Shown: positions 8,533 through 17,244 of the stretch, in pieces
How positions within the stretch are numbered: the stretch's first letter is position 1
Layout of the letters: the number at the start of each line of letters is the position of its first letter
Assembly: GCA_964446285.1 (NCBI GenBank)
Contig: CAYUNT010000022.1
Location: 1-34,621, forward strand
DNA: 34,621 bases
Source: CAYUNT01 sp964446285
GTDB lineage: Bacteria > Sumerlaeota > Sumerlaeia > SLMS01 > CAYUNT01
Direction of reading: 5' to 3'
Program-made: the position numbers and the translations under genes
The notes under the pieces: generated by a model
Told to the model about the DNA's origin: nothing
What the model saw: the letters and a program-made list of their open reading frames with translations, nothing else
Database searches by the model: none

Positions 8533-9084
8533 AACCTCACGCCGCGCCCAGGCGGGAATGAGCAGAATGAACGCGCGCTCTTAGGTGGATGCCCGATAGT
8601 TTGCCTTCTGGAATGACTACCTTTCATACGCAAGGGCGGAATGACGAATTAGCGGTTGGAATGCCGATTTCCCCAAGTGGCCAATGCTTCCCCCTCGTTC
8701 CTGGGCGTTTGGGTGTGACGCCGGGAGGACATCCGGGGCCAGCGCAATAGCAATTCCGCCCTCCTGCAATACTGATTACTCTCTGGTTTTCCTTTTTATC
8801 GTCTAAAAGGGAGCCTCGCGGAACGCCGTCTTTTTGCAGCCGCTCAGATCTGCGAGAAATTATTTTTCGGGAAATACGACGGCTTTTCCGCCGGGACCAA
8901 AAACGAATTCGCGCCTCCAGCGTTGAAAAAGCGTTTCAGATGAATTAATCTGTTGACCCGGTTCCGGGCTTTCCCCTAAATTCAGGTCGAACCATCCCAA
9001 TGGGATGTTGCGCTTCTTCTGTTCACGGGTTACTATGGGCCGCTTGGTTTGGCTCTTCAAAATTTTCAAGGAGGGTTTCTCTCA
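8533..9084 (+). other. Intergenic region upstream of the first beta-helix gene
   Basis: About 550 bases without a supported gene. A possible sigma70-type promoter is TTGACC at 8953-8958 with TAAATT at 8977-8982 (18-base spacer); the same CTGTTGAC context recurs upstream of the second beta-helix gene at 11743-11750. A clear ribosome-binding site (AAGGAGGG, 9068-9075) precedes the next gene. I see no tRNA or recognisable riboswitch. Confidence 0.45.
8953..8982 (+). promoter_or_regulatory. Possible sigma70-type promoter
   Basis: TTGACC and TAAATT separated by 18 bases, about 100 bases upstream of the beta-helix start. The -10 match is only partial. A similar CTGTTGAC precedes the paralogue at 12024. 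Confidence 0.35.
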
Positions 9085-11385
9085 ATGACTCCATCCCGTA
9101 TTACTCGATTCTTCGCGTTTGCGGGCCTGGCCGTTTTTCTGAGCGTGGCGCCTGCGTATGCCACGGTCTATAACGTGCCAGGCGATTACGCGACCATCCA
9201 GGCCGCCCTGAATGCGGTCGGAACAACCATCGTCAGCGGCGATACGATCCGCATCGCTCCTGGGACCTACACGGAAAACTGCGTTCTTGGCAACGCCACC
9301 ACCGGCATCGACGTGGACAACCTGACCATTGAAGGCGCAGATCCAAACAACAAACCAGTCATCCAGAACGTGTATCCGACCTCAGACCTTCAAGCGGCTG
9401 CCGTGGCCCTGATCATTCATCCGCCGGCCCGCCCCAACGAGATGAAGAACTTTAAACTAAAGAACATCATTTTTCGGGGCAACGGCATGGCATGTGGTGA
9501 TTCAAGCAAGTCGCCTGCCAATACCTACAATAAGCGCTTCCCCAACCTGATCCAAGTTAGTTCCAGCGTGACTGCTCCGAACTACCGCGTGGGAACCTTT
9601 GTCGATTTCTCCGCCGAAGGCTGCGAATTCGACGGCATGCAGTGCGGCAATCTCAGCACGACTGGTGTCTACGGCGGCGGCGCAGGCTTCATGGGCGCCC
9701 AGGCGGTCTATACCAACGGCACCGCTGTCACAGTCACCCGCCGCTCGCTAACGGCAAACGTGGCCACGCTGACATTCGCCTCCCATCCGTTTGTTGTTGG
9801 GCAGTGGGTGGATGTGGCCAGCGTCAATGTGGCCGCCTTCAATGGCTTCCGCCAGATTACAGCCGTCACTCCCACCACGATCAGCTATGCCTGCACGAAC
9901 GCCGATGTGGCGGATGCGGCTTCGGGCGGGACAGTGGACTATAAATATGATAACATTTCCGGTCCATTCGCCGGCACAATCTTGTTCAAGAACTGCGTGT
10001 TCAAGAACATTTGGAGCGGCCTCGTTTTCGACCCCAACAACATGGGAGAAGGCGACTGCCGCCAGCCGTCATTCATTACCGAAGCCACGTTCGAGAACTG
10101 CGAAATGTTCAACAACGCGGGCGCCGTCGGCTTCCGCTGCCGCTATATGAAAGATTATGGCACTGGCGACAAAGCCGGCACTGTGGTCAATGTTCTCAAC
10201 AATTACATTCATGACTATGTTGGCCCGATGCAGGGCGGCGCGGGCGCGTTCAAGATTTTCTGGCCCGCCCAAGCCAACTTCATTGGCAATACGATCGACG
10301 GCATCCCCCTGCTTCAGGGCGCGCAGCACGACGAAACGACCGCCATGGGCGGCGCGCTCGTCATTCGCGACCGCCGCATTGTTAATGGCCGCACCTTCGC
10401 CTATAATGAGGAAGGCCTGCCCCCGACCGAAGTCAACATGCGCAACAATGTCATCCGCAACTGCGTCCAGGCTGTCTTCTTTGACCTCGTCCCAACGGGT
10501 GTTGAAGGCGCAAGCTGGTCCTGGAACCCCTTCATCCCGGCAGGCAACATCCAGGGCAACATTATGGAAAACTGCAACTGGACACTGCTTGTGAAGAACT
10601 ACGGCAAACTTGAACCGGGCGCCGATCAGCTCCAAATCTTCGACAACACCTTCGGCAGCGGCGCCAACCAGGGGCCGGAACTCTTCATCCGCACTGGATT
10701 TGAGTCCAACGGCGAAACGATCGTAATTGAGAACAACTACTATGGCAATGGCGGCCTGGCTGACCTGACCATCGTCAATCAGGACGATCCAGGCAATCCG
10801 CCCGTCACCGCCACCACCGCCTCTGACACGCCCAATCTGATGGATGATGACGGCGATGGCATCCTCAACGTCCAGGAAGACACCAACTACAACGGTGTCT
10901 ATGATGCGGCCACGGATTACTCGAACTTCAAGGTGGCAGACACGGACGGCGACGGCGTGCCCGATGGCATCGAAAAAGATCTCGAAGGCCAACTAGATGC
11001 CAATGGCGATCCGATTCTTCCTAAGGTGTTCAACGTGTTTGTGGACGCCGACGGCGACGGCCTGCCCGCAGTTCTCGACCCGAACGACAATAACGTGGAT
11101 ACGGACGGCGACGGTTACCGCGACGGCTATGAGTATGCTATGGGCACCGACCCGAACAACGCCGCCAGCAAGCCGAAACTTGGCGACATCAACGACAACA
11201 ACCGCATTGACAACGTGGATGCCATCATCATCTTCCAGGCGAGCATCCAGGCGCTTGATTACGCCAGTTTCGCCGGCAAGGTGATGCGCATGGACCTCGA
11301 CTGCGACGGCAAGGTCAGCTATGTGGATGCCGTGAAGTGCTTTGATAAGTATCTCGGCATTATCAAACTGCTGCCCGCTCAATAA
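9085..11385 (+). CDS. Secreted beta-helix protein with TSP3 repeats and dockerin-like C-terminus
   Basis: A 766-residue exported protein. The ATG at 9085 is chosen because AAGGAGGG lies 9 bases upstream and it begins a good signal peptide (MTPSRITRFFAFAGLAVFL...AYA). The body starts with VYNVPGDYATIQAALNAV...GDTIRIAPGTYTE, the classic entry to a right-handed parallel beta-helix (pectin-lyase-like) fold, with Asn-rich ladders such as NNVIRNCVQAVFF. Residues about 213-288 form an inserted module (ATLTFASHPFVVGQWVDV...AFNGFRQITAV) like modules of phage tail and adhesin proteins. From about 587 there are calcium-binding TSP3-type repeats (DTDGDGVPDG, DADGDGLP, DTDGDGYRDG). Residues 699-766 hold two dockerin-like repeats (GDINDNNRIDNVDAIIIF and MDLDCDGKVSYVDAVKCF). 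No polysaccharide lyase catalytic set is obvious. It could be a surface adhesin or a carbohydrate-active enzyme. Confidence 0.9.
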   Translation: MTPSRITRFFAFAGLAVFLSVAPAYATVYNVPGDYATIQAALNAVGTTIVSGDTIRIAPGTYTENCVLGNATTGIDVDNLTIEGADPNNKPVIQNVYPTSDLQAAAVALIIHPPARPNEMKNFKLKNIIFRGNGMACGDSSKSPANTYNKRFPNLIQVSSSVTAPNYRVGTFVDFSAEGCEFDGMQCGNLSTTGVYGGGAGFMGAQAVYTNGTAVTVTRRSLTANVATLTFASHPFVVGQWVDVASVNVAAFNGFRQITAVTPTTISYACTNADVADAASGGTVDYKYDNISGPFAGTILFKNCVFKNIWSGLVFDPNNMGEGDCRQPSFITEATFENCEMFNNAGAVGFRCRYMKDYGTGDKAGTVVNVLNNYIHDYVGPMQGGAGAFKIFWPAQANFIGNTIDGIPLLQGAQHDETTAMGGALVIRDRRIVNGRTFAYNEEGLPPTEVNMRNNVIRNCVQAVFFDLVPTGVEGASWSWNPFIPAGNIQGNIMENCNWTLLVKNYGKLEPGADQLQIFDNTFGSGANQGPELFIRTGFESNGETIVIENNYYGNGGLADLTIVNQDDPGNPPVTATTASDTPNLMDDDGDGILNVQEDTNYNGVYDAATDYSNFKVADTDGDGVPDGIEKDLEGQLDANGDPILPKVFNVFVDADGDGLPAVLDPNDNNVDTDGDGYRDGYEYAMGTDPNNAASKPKLGDINDNNRIDNVDAIIIFQASIQALDYASFAGKVMRMDLDCDGKVSYVDAVKCFDKYLGIIKLLPAQ

Positions 11386-11396
11386 TCTCCGCGGTC

Positions 11397-11418
11397 GGCA
11401 TCTCTTGTGGGAGATGCC
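11397..11418 (+). repeat. Short hairpin after the beta-helix gene
   Basis: Perfect 8-bp stem GGCATCTC/GAGATGCC with a 6-base loop, 11 bases after the stop codon. It lacks a T-run and may protect the mRNA 3' end or work together with the next hairpin. Confidence 0.6.
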
Positions 11419-11435
11419 AATCCTGACATCGACCC

Positions 11436-11473
11436 GGCGGCGGGAGCCAAAAACGGCTCCCGCCGCCGCTGCT
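11436..11473 (+). terminator. Strong hairpin, probable terminator
   Basis: Perfect 13-bp GC-rich stem (11436-11448 with 11455-11467) around the loop AAAAAC, about 50 bases after the beta-helix stop. The following GCTGCTTT is a poor T-tract, so it may act as a stability element as much as an intrinsic terminator. Confidence 0.7.
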
Positions 11474-11509
11474 TTAAGGGATCGTCAACACAACTGAGGC
11501 AGGTGATTC

Positions 11510-11540
11510 AGGTCGCGCAGGAACTCCGCAGGACCTTTTT
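11510..11540 (+). terminator. Possible second terminator
   Basis: AGGTC/GACCT stem with an inner GCG/CGC pairing, followed directly by TTTTT. The stem is short and bulged, so this is a weak call. Confidence 0.35.
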
Positions 11541-12023
11541 CGCCCTTTTTCCGTCCTCTTCTCCGCCATTCCCTTAGTTCCAACTTCTTTCGACGGCAGG
11601 GGATGTCCATTGGGGTATTTTCAGCCATGAGAAGTTACCGTGAAATATTTTTCGTAAAATTCCAGGCTTTTGCCTTTCGGGCGGCGAAAAGAGCCTTTTG
11701 AGCCTGCAAATCTGTTTCAAGTTGGCTTTTGCGCGCGTTTTACTGTTGACATTCCTCTCAGTCGTTAAGAGGATTGACCGGAGAGTGGAACGTTCGCCTC
11801 GCTGAATTGCTGAGATTTGTCGAACGTCTCTGAGCGTTTCCCCGAAATAATCGACTTGGAGTTTTTTGCGCAAGGTATCAGGAAAAGGAGGTGATGAGCG
11901 GCTGAAAATCCGTGAAACCTGTATGGCGCGTGTTTTCGGCCAAGGCTCATAGAAGATGTCGGAGAGAAGGCGGGCAGGGGATTCTGCAAGGGGGGTAATG
12001 TTCAAAACGGAGGTCTTTCACCA
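11541..12023 (+). other. Long leader upstream of the second beta-helix gene
   Basis: About 480 bases with no supported gene. It contains TTGACA at 11746-11751, a perfect -35 box match without a good -10 partner, in the same CTGTTGAC context as upstream of the first beta-helix gene. ACGGAGGT at 12007-12014 is the ribosome-binding site of the next gene. A long structured leader is possible but I recognise no riboswitch. Confidence 0.4.
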
Positions 12024-13904
12024 ATGCGCGGTTCTTATACCTTGAGAGGATTGATCCTGGCGGCGTTTGTGGCGATGATCGCGAGCACGGGCTTCGCGGC
12101 CACCCTGAACGTCCCAGCGAATTATGCAACTATCAACGCCGCCGTTGCCGCGGCGGTTGACGGCGACACGATTCAGATCGCCGCCGGCACTTACACCGAG
12201 CAGGTTTTGGTTGCGGGCAAGGCCATCAGCATCATCGGCGCCGGCAAAGACGTTACGATCATCCAGGCGCCAGCCTTGGCGACCCGTGTTGTTCGCGCGG
12301 CCGACTACGGCAGTCCATCGTATCCCTCTGGGCGCAATTTCGACTACATCGTCGGCTTCTTTGATATGCCCACGTTGCCCAGCAGCCTGAAGTCGCTCAC
12401 CATTGATGGTCTCGACATCATGAAGAGCTCGGTTCCCAAGGTTCTGGCCGGCGACCCGAGCGGCGGTATGGCCGCTCCGCTGGTGGCCATCAACTCCGCC
12501 ATCACGATTGATGACGTGAAAATCACCCGCGGCCGCTACAACGGCATCGCCAATCCCAAATACGCCCAGATCATCCAGGGCATGATCGTTTGCAGCAAGT
12601 GGGCTGGCATCACCCAGAAAATCAAGAATTGCTACATCGAGAAATACTCGAAAACCGGCATCTGGGCCTATAGCCCCGAAACGCCCAACAACTCCATCCT
12701 GTATGTTGAAGATACATCCATCATCAACACGCTGCAGAACACAATCGCCGCCAACTCCATCCAGGTATGGTATATGGAACTTCACATGAAGAACTGCTAC
12801 CTCGATGGCAACTACTATGACGGCGCCACCTGGACGGCCTCTAACGGCTTGTTCTTCTACCTGGCCCCCGGCTCTGTGCTTTCAGATAACGACATTACCT
12901 CGGCTCAGACCGGCTGGTGCTTCTTCGGCGGAAGCGACATTTACATCGGCGGAAACACCTTTGACCAGTGCGAATGGGCCATGCAGGTCGGCTACGTATA
13001 TTGGGGCACCACCCTGCCTTACTACGGCTCGCAGGACCCCTATGTCCTGGCCGGCAGCAACTACACCATCGTGGATAACACGTTCCAGAATGGCTTAGGA
13101 ACGGCGCTGACGATCGACGGCTGCTCGACCTCGACGATCCAGGGCAACACGTTCTCCAACAACGCAATCGCCATCGAAATGTATAACAGCGATTCAAATG
13201 GCACTGTGTATGGCGATCTGGCCGGCGGAAACCTTGCTGGAGAAAATAACTTCGTCAACAACACCAATGGCGTGATCAACTACACCGACAACCCGATTGA
13301 TCTTGATGGCTGCTGGTGGGGTTCGGACGGCGGCCCCGGCGCTGGAGACATCCAGGGTCAAGACCCGCCCGCGACCTGGCTCTATAACCCCGATTCGACG
13401 GACAATGACAAAGACGGCTTGACCGATGGCCAGGAATTGCTCCTCGGCACGGATCCGAACAACCCCGACACGGACGGCGATGGCATCGATGACGGGACGG
13501 AAGTGGCCATGGGCCGCAACCCGCTCGTCGCCGAAGTGCCTGATCCGCTCGATCCGTGCACGATTGACGCCGACATGGACGGCCTGCCCGCCTGCGTCGA
13601 TCCGAACGACAATAACAAAGACACAGACGGCGACGGATTCGAAGACGGCTTCGAATTCGGCTGGGGCACCGACCCCTCCGATCCCAACAGCAAGCCGTCG
13701 CTGGGCGACCTGAATGGAAACAATCGCGTGGACAACATCGACGCGATCTTCATCTTCCAGGCCTCGCTGGGCGCCATCCCCTTCAACAACTTCGTGCAGA
13801 AGATCAAGCTGATGGACCTGGATCGCGACGGCAGCGTCACCTACCAGGATGCCATTTACGCGTTCGACTTCTTCCTGGGCATCCGCAACAAACTGCCTGT
13901 GTAA
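12024..13904 (+). CDS. Secreted beta-helix protein with TSP3 repeats and dockerin-like C-terminus (paralogue)
   Basis: A 626-residue exported protein related to the preceding one. ACGGAGGT lies 9 bases before the ATG, and a signal peptide (LRGLILAAFVAMIASTGFA) follows. The body opens with LNVPANYATINAAVAAAVDG and DTIQIAAGTYTEQVLVAGKA, a right-handed beta-helix start, and continues with Asn/Gly-rich rungs (NTFDQCEWAMQVG, STIQGNTFSNNAIAIEMYNS). TSP3-type repeats begin near 460 (DNDKDGLTDGQELLLGTDPNNP, DTDGDGIDDG, DTDGDGFEDG). Residues about 559-626 are dockerin-like: GDLNGNNRVDNIDAIFIF and MDLDRDGSVTYQDAIYAF, ending FFLGIRNKLPV. It lacks the inserted tail-like module of its neighbour. Both C-termini finish with a hydrophobic LGI...LP string. 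The substrate or binding partner is unknown; no cohesin domain is encoded in this window. Confidence 0.9.
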   Translation: MRGSYTLRGLILAAFVAMIASTGFAATLNVPANYATINAAVAAAVDGDTIQIAAGTYTEQVLVAGKAISIIGAGKDVTIIQAPALATRVVRAADYGSPSYPSGRNFDYIVGFFDMPTLPSSLKSLTIDGLDIMKSSVPKVLAGDPSGGMAAPLVAINSAITIDDVKITRGRYNGIANPKYAQIIQGMIVCSKWAGITQKIKNCYIEKYSKTGIWAYSPETPNNSILYVEDTSIINTLQNTIAANSIQVWYMELHMKNCYLDGNYYDGATWTASNGLFFYLAPGSVLSDNDITSAQTGWCFFGGSDIYIGGNTFDQCEWAMQVGYVYWGTTLPYYGSQDPYVLAGSNYTIVDNTFQNGLGTALTIDGCSTSTIQGNTFSNNAIAIEMYNSDSNGTVYGDLAGGNLAGENNFVNNTNGVINYTDNPIDLDGCWWGSDGGPGAGDIQGQDPPATWLYNPDSTDNDKDGLTDGQELLLGTDPNNPDTDGDGIDDGTEVAMGRNPLVAEVPDPLDPCTIDADMDGLPACVDPNDNNKDTDGDGFEDGFEFGWGTDPSDPNSKPSLGDLNGNNRVDNIDAIFIFQASLGAIPFNNFVQKIKLMDLDRDGSVTYQDAIYAFDFFLGIRNKLPV

Positions 13905-13956
13905 TAAGGCAAATCGCTTCGCCTGAATTCTCCCTGGCCTGACGGTTTGGGGAGCG

Positions 13957-13995
13957 ACCGGCGGCGGGCCGTAATAAGCTCGCCGCCGGTTTTTT
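13957..13995 (+). terminator. Rho-independent terminator
   Basis: A 13-bp stem (ACCGGCGGCGGGC with GCTCGCCGCCGGT, one G-T pair), 8-base loop and six Ts, about 50 bases after the second beta-helix stop. Confidence 0.9.
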
Positions 13996-14223
13996 CGTTA
14001 GGAACAAGAAAATAAAAGGGACAAAAGGACGGAAGGGCGTATATGGATACTGTTATCACAAGACAGGAAACACCCCGTCAGTTCGTTCCGGGTTCTGCTT
14101 AGGCTGATAGGATTCGAGGTGCTCTTTATGCAGAACCCCGAACGCAGTGAGGGGGTGAAGGATTTGCAAGACAGCAGCAGTGTCAATATGCACCCGGACG
14201 GAGGACGGAAGGAACCCCAATCT
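13996..14223. other. Intergenic spacer between convergent genes
   Basis: About 230 bases between the terminator and the end of the convergent hydrolase gene. It contains a stretch (14128-14170, CAGAACCCCGAACGCAGTGA and onward) that reads QNPERSEGVKDL, a string I recall from dispersed intergenic repeats in other genomes. No gene is supported. Confidence 0.4.
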
Positions 14224-14979
14224 CTACATTTCAGCGGGGGGCAGGCGAAAGCGGCCGGAACGCAGAAAACGCAATGTGTATTCCGCCACTTCGCGAGAAA
14301 ACGGCATGAGGGTGTGGCGCGAGGAAACCAGAACAAAATCCTTCATTCCGCCCAAAATGGTCTCCTCGACGGCCACAGTCTGGTCGTTGTCTCCCGGAAT
14401 CCACGGATTGTAGCCGCGTGGTTTGCCCGTGCCTCCGGCGATGACCCCGATTTCGGCATGGATTTGCCCGGCGTTTTCCGCCAGCCCGCGGCTGCCGCGT
14501 TGCAACTGCAATCCTGTGCGCCCGTAAATCAGGCGGTAAAACGGCCCAAGCAAGTCGTGCAATTTGTCCGCGAGAATGGCCCCGCGATTCGGCGGACCGA
14601 TCATTACTACGCGCCGGATTCGGGGCAGGTCGTGGTGCGCCGCCGCCCATCGGATTATCACCGCCCCCAGGCTGTATCCAACCAAGTCATACGGCCCGGG
14701 TCCTCGCGCGTTGAGCCAGCGCGCGAAACGTTCGGCATTATCCGGAATGTCGCGCCATCGCGAGGTATAGGAATAGCAGATGGCAGGGCGGCGATCCGCT
14801 TTGATCCGGTGGCGCAGAGATGCAAGAAACCAAGGTCCGGTCAGCAGGCCATGCACAAGAACCACCGGCAGCCGAGCGGCGTCGGGGATGGGGCGGCGCG
14901 GGTCTGCCAGAACGGACAGGCCATCGGGCGTGGCGGAGGAGCGCGGCGGCGCGGAATCGGAGAGAGGATCGGAATCCAT
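14224..14979 (-). CDS. Alpha/beta hydrolase (lipase/esterase-like)
   Basis: A 251-residue alpha/beta-hydrolase, likely an esterase or lipase; the substrate is not evident. The fold begins with LPVVLVHGLLTGPW, giving the HG oxyanion motif. The nucleophile elbow is GYSLG (Ser103), the probable acid is Asp199 in GDNDQTV, and His222 in SSRHTLM completes the triad. The GDNDQTVAVEET stretch resembles lipases of the LipA/PGAP1-like type, where the acid precedes a V-rich strand. There is no signal peptide, and the first 35 residues are polar and probably disordered, so it seems cytoplasmic unless the start is wrong. No strong ribosome-binding site precedes the ATG. It follows the TPR gene on the same strand after 92 bases of purine-rich DNA. 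Confidence 0.85.
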   Translation of the reverse strand: MDSDPLSDSAPPRSSATPDGLSVLADPRRPIPDAARLPVVLVHGLLTGPWFLASLRHRIKADRRPAICYSYTSRWRDIPDNAERFARWLNARGPGPYDLVGYSLGAVIIRWAAAHHDLPRIRRVVMIGPPNRGAILADKLHDLLGPFYRLIYGRTGLQLQRGSRGLAENAGQIHAEIGVIAGGTGKPRGYNPWIPGDNDQTVAVEETILGGMKDFVLVSSRHTLMPFSREVAEYTLRFLRSGRFRLPPAEM

Positions 14980-15071
14980 TGGGAACAGGAAGAGAGGAAC
15001 GGGGGAACTGGAAAGATGGGGCGATCAGGAAAACAGGCGCGGGAGCGAGTGCGCTGGCGCGCCGCGGCAAA

Positions 15072-16022
15072 TCATGGCATGGCAGGCGCCAATGGCGTCA
15101 GGCTTGCATTGTTTGGATTGGCGCCCGGAGGGCCAGGCGGCTGATTGCGCTCGCCGGACGTTGTCGAGGAATCCTCAGTTCTGGAGGATGTAGTGGCGTT
15201 GTCATCGGGGTGATCGACAATATCCGCGAGCATTTTTTCTTCAATTTTGCGCATCTTCTCGCGCATTTCCGGGGGGAAATCCTTGTCCGGAACAGCGCTG
15301 AAATGGCGCGATGCCTCGATGAGCCGCCCCTGTTCGAGGAAGGTCTCGCCAAGAAACAGATTGGCGCGTGCGTTCGATGGATCAATGGAAAGAAGTTTTT
15401 CAAAAGTATCCTGGGCGTCTTGGGTCCGGCCAAGTTTCTCCTCGCATTGGGCCTTGAGCGCCAGAAGGTCGGGATAGCCGGGACTGTCTTCCTTTGTGCC
15501 TTCGATCACAAAAGACACATCATCGTAAGCCCCTTTGTAATCTCCAACTCCAAAACGGCATTGCGCCATGTCGTTTCGCAGCGACAGCGACGGAGCGGCG
15601 GAAGGATAATTGCGAAGATGCTTTTCCCAGAGCCTCAGCCCGTCGGCCCAGCGTTTTTCGGCCATTGCCTGTTGGGCGGCGGTCACAACCGTATTAAATC
15701 TCCAGGAGTCATACATACTGAAGATGAGAATGATTTCAACGAGTGCGATCAGGGCAAGAATCAGCCAGAGCGGGAGAAATCCACCCTGGGAGGAGGACGA
15801 TCCGGATTTCGCCGCGTTTGCGGAGTCTGGCGGCGAATCCATTTTATCGGCGATGACTTTGGCGCCCGAGTTGGCGCGCGGATCCGCATCCAGTTCTGCC
15901 CCGGCGCCGCGCATCCGGCCTTTGCGTTTCGACACGTTGGTTTCTCTCGATCTCGCGGAAGGCTTGGCTCCCGCGCCATATTTTTCCCCTCCCCCGCCTT
16001 GCGAGGCCGGGATTTTTAGCAT
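15072..16022 (-). CDS. Membrane-anchored TPR protein
   Basis: A 316-residue protein with a basic, disordered N-terminus, one transmembrane segment (GFLPLWLILALIALVEIILIF) near residues 80-105, and about four tetratricopeptide-like repeats (AQQAMAEKRWADGLRLWEKH; MAQCRFGVGDYKGAYDDV; LKAQCEEKLGRTQDAQDTFE; LFLGETFLEQGRLIEASRHF). The last 50 residues are Ser/Pro/Asn-rich. The topology is most likely cytoplasmic N-terminus with the TPR domain in the periplasm, where such repeats commonly scaffold envelope complexes. The frame extends to 16154, but the extra 44 residues look untypical, so I use the ATG at 16022; an internal ATG just before the membrane segment is also possible. It is divergent from the lipoprotein-secretin cluster, so an assembly role there is possible but unproven. 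Confidence 0.75.
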   Translation of the reverse strand: MLKIPASQGGGGEKYGAGAKPSARSRETNVSKRKGRMRGAGAELDADPRANSGAKVIADKMDSPPDSANAAKSGSSSSQGGFLPLWLILALIALVEIILIFSMYDSWRFNTVVTAAQQAMAEKRWADGLRLWEKHLRNYPSAAPSLSLRNDMAQCRFGVGDYKGAYDDVSFVIEGTKEDSPGYPDLLALKAQCEEKLGRTQDAQDTFEKLLSIDPSNARANLFLGETFLEQGRLIEASRHFSAVPDKDFPPEMREKMRKIEEKMLADIVDHPDDNATTSSRTEDSSTTSGERNQPPGPPGANPNNASLTPLAPAMP

Positions 16023-16322
16023 TGGCCGGGAACCAGGGAAAGGACAATTGCGCAAGGAATGCCTCGCGAGATAAATGCAAATCTTTGTCACAAAATGGCA
16101 AACGCCAGTTTGGAGGCTGTTTTTGCGCCTGCTTTTGGGCGCTTGCGGCCGCATCCCGAGCGAACAAGGCGGAGAGTCCGTGAAAAAAATAACATACCCC
16201 CGGACTCATTTCCTGCTTGCATGTGCAGATTCGGTTGCAGCTACTTGGATACTTGCAGGCTTTCGAATTTATCTCGAAAAGTCGCATTCAACTCTACATT
16301 GCTGTAAACTCAACTGGAACAG
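16023..16322. other. Divergent promoter region
   Basis: Three hundred bases between the divergent TPR and lipoprotein starts, probably holding both promoters. Base composition is noticeably more AT-rich than the flanks around 16170-16320. I cannot assign specific promoter boxes. Confidence 0.45.
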
Positions 16323-17087
16323 ATGCGAATAACCATATTGGTCTCAATGTGCGTTTTGGTTTGCGCGGGATTATCCGGCTGCCAAACTCTAGGGATTCGG
16401 TCCGCCGAAAAAAGTCCGATCCACCTGTTTTTGCGGCTGGAGAAAACCACCTTGCGTCCGGGCGAAGCGCTTGTGGGCGAGGTATTCGCCGCTAACATGA
16501 GCGGCAAGGCAATTAAGGCAGGCGTCCCTAATTATAAAACCCTGACGTTTTGGATTCGGGATGACAGTGGTCTTCCGCCGGTGCGTTTGGCGCCAGTGTA
16601 TTCGGAGAAAGAGGCGCCCATGACAGTTCAGGAATTGGCGCCCGACGACTTCTGGCCTCGGAAGTTTGTATTCACGCGGGCGGCGGAGACATCGGGAACA
16701 TTCACGCTGGTTGCCGCCTACGAAAGCGACCCCGAGCGCGCTCTGCCGGTCTGCTACGTGGCTTCATCGCGCGCGGCCACTTTCGTTGTGGAGGGCGAGC
16801 GGGCGATGGAGCGCGACCGCAACGGGATTCTGCTCAAAACGGAAGCCATGCGGATTGCGCGGGAGCATTTGGGGCAGCCGGTCAAGGAAATCGACGCCAG
16901 GCTGATTATCAACGAAGCAGGATTTTATGATTGGTTTGTCCTTCTTACTCTTCAGGAAAAGGAGGTGAAAAAGGCGCTGCTGGTAAATCCATATCTAGGC
17001 CAGGTCAGGCGGGCTATCGACCCGGCTTTGTTTCCGCGGGAAGCGGAGCCGCCTGTTCCCCGGATTTTCATGAAAAGCAATGAATAA
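16323..17087 (+). CDS. Lipoprotein of unknown function with PepSY-like C-terminus
   Basis: A 254-residue lipoprotein: signal peptide MRITILVSMCVLVCAG followed by the lipobox LSGC, with Cys20 as the lipidated residue. Residues about 35-160 look like a beta-sandwich (IHLFLRLEKTTLRPGEALVGEVFAAN as two adjoining strands), similar to domains in which a ligand-modifying effect is described by RPGE...G motifs. The last third (about 170-235: AREHLGQPVKEIDARLIINE and onward, LLVNPYLGQVRRAID) resembles a PepSY-type module. Residue 21 is Gln, so no Asp+2 inner-membrane retention signal; outer-membrane placement is likely. It lies just upstream of two secretin genes but a terminator separates them. A pilotin-like role for the secretins is conceivable, not shown. 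Confidence 0.75.
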   Translation: MRITILVSMCVLVCAGLSGCQTLGIRSAEKSPIHLFLRLEKTTLRPGEALVGEVFAANMSGKAIKAGVPNYKTLTFWIRDDSGLPPVRLAPVYSEKEAPMTVQELAPDDFWPRKFVFTRAAETSGTFTLVAAYESDPERALPVCYVASSRAATFVVEGERAMERDRNGILLKTEAMRIAREHLGQPVKEIDARLIINEAGFYDWFVLLTLQEKEVKKALLVNPYLGQVRRAIDPALFPREAEPPVPRIFMKSNE

Positions 17088-17119
17088 GGCGGTCCCGCCG
17101 CCTGCCGAATTTGGCCGCC

Positions 17120-17143
17120 ACCTGCCGGAGCGGGCAGGTTTTT
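17120..17143 (+). terminator. Rho-independent terminator
   Basis: Stem ACCTGCC/GGCAGGT with a 6-base loop followed by a run of Ts (17139-17143), 33 bases after the lipoprotein stop and before the first secretin. Confidence 0.8.
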
Positions 17144-17244
17144 CATTTTCCGCTCCAATTGCGCGCTTGCGCTCCGCGGCGCCATCTTTCCGAAGTTCCC
17201 CATAGTGGGGGCTGACTAATTCAAAAGGAAAGGAACAAGGGATC

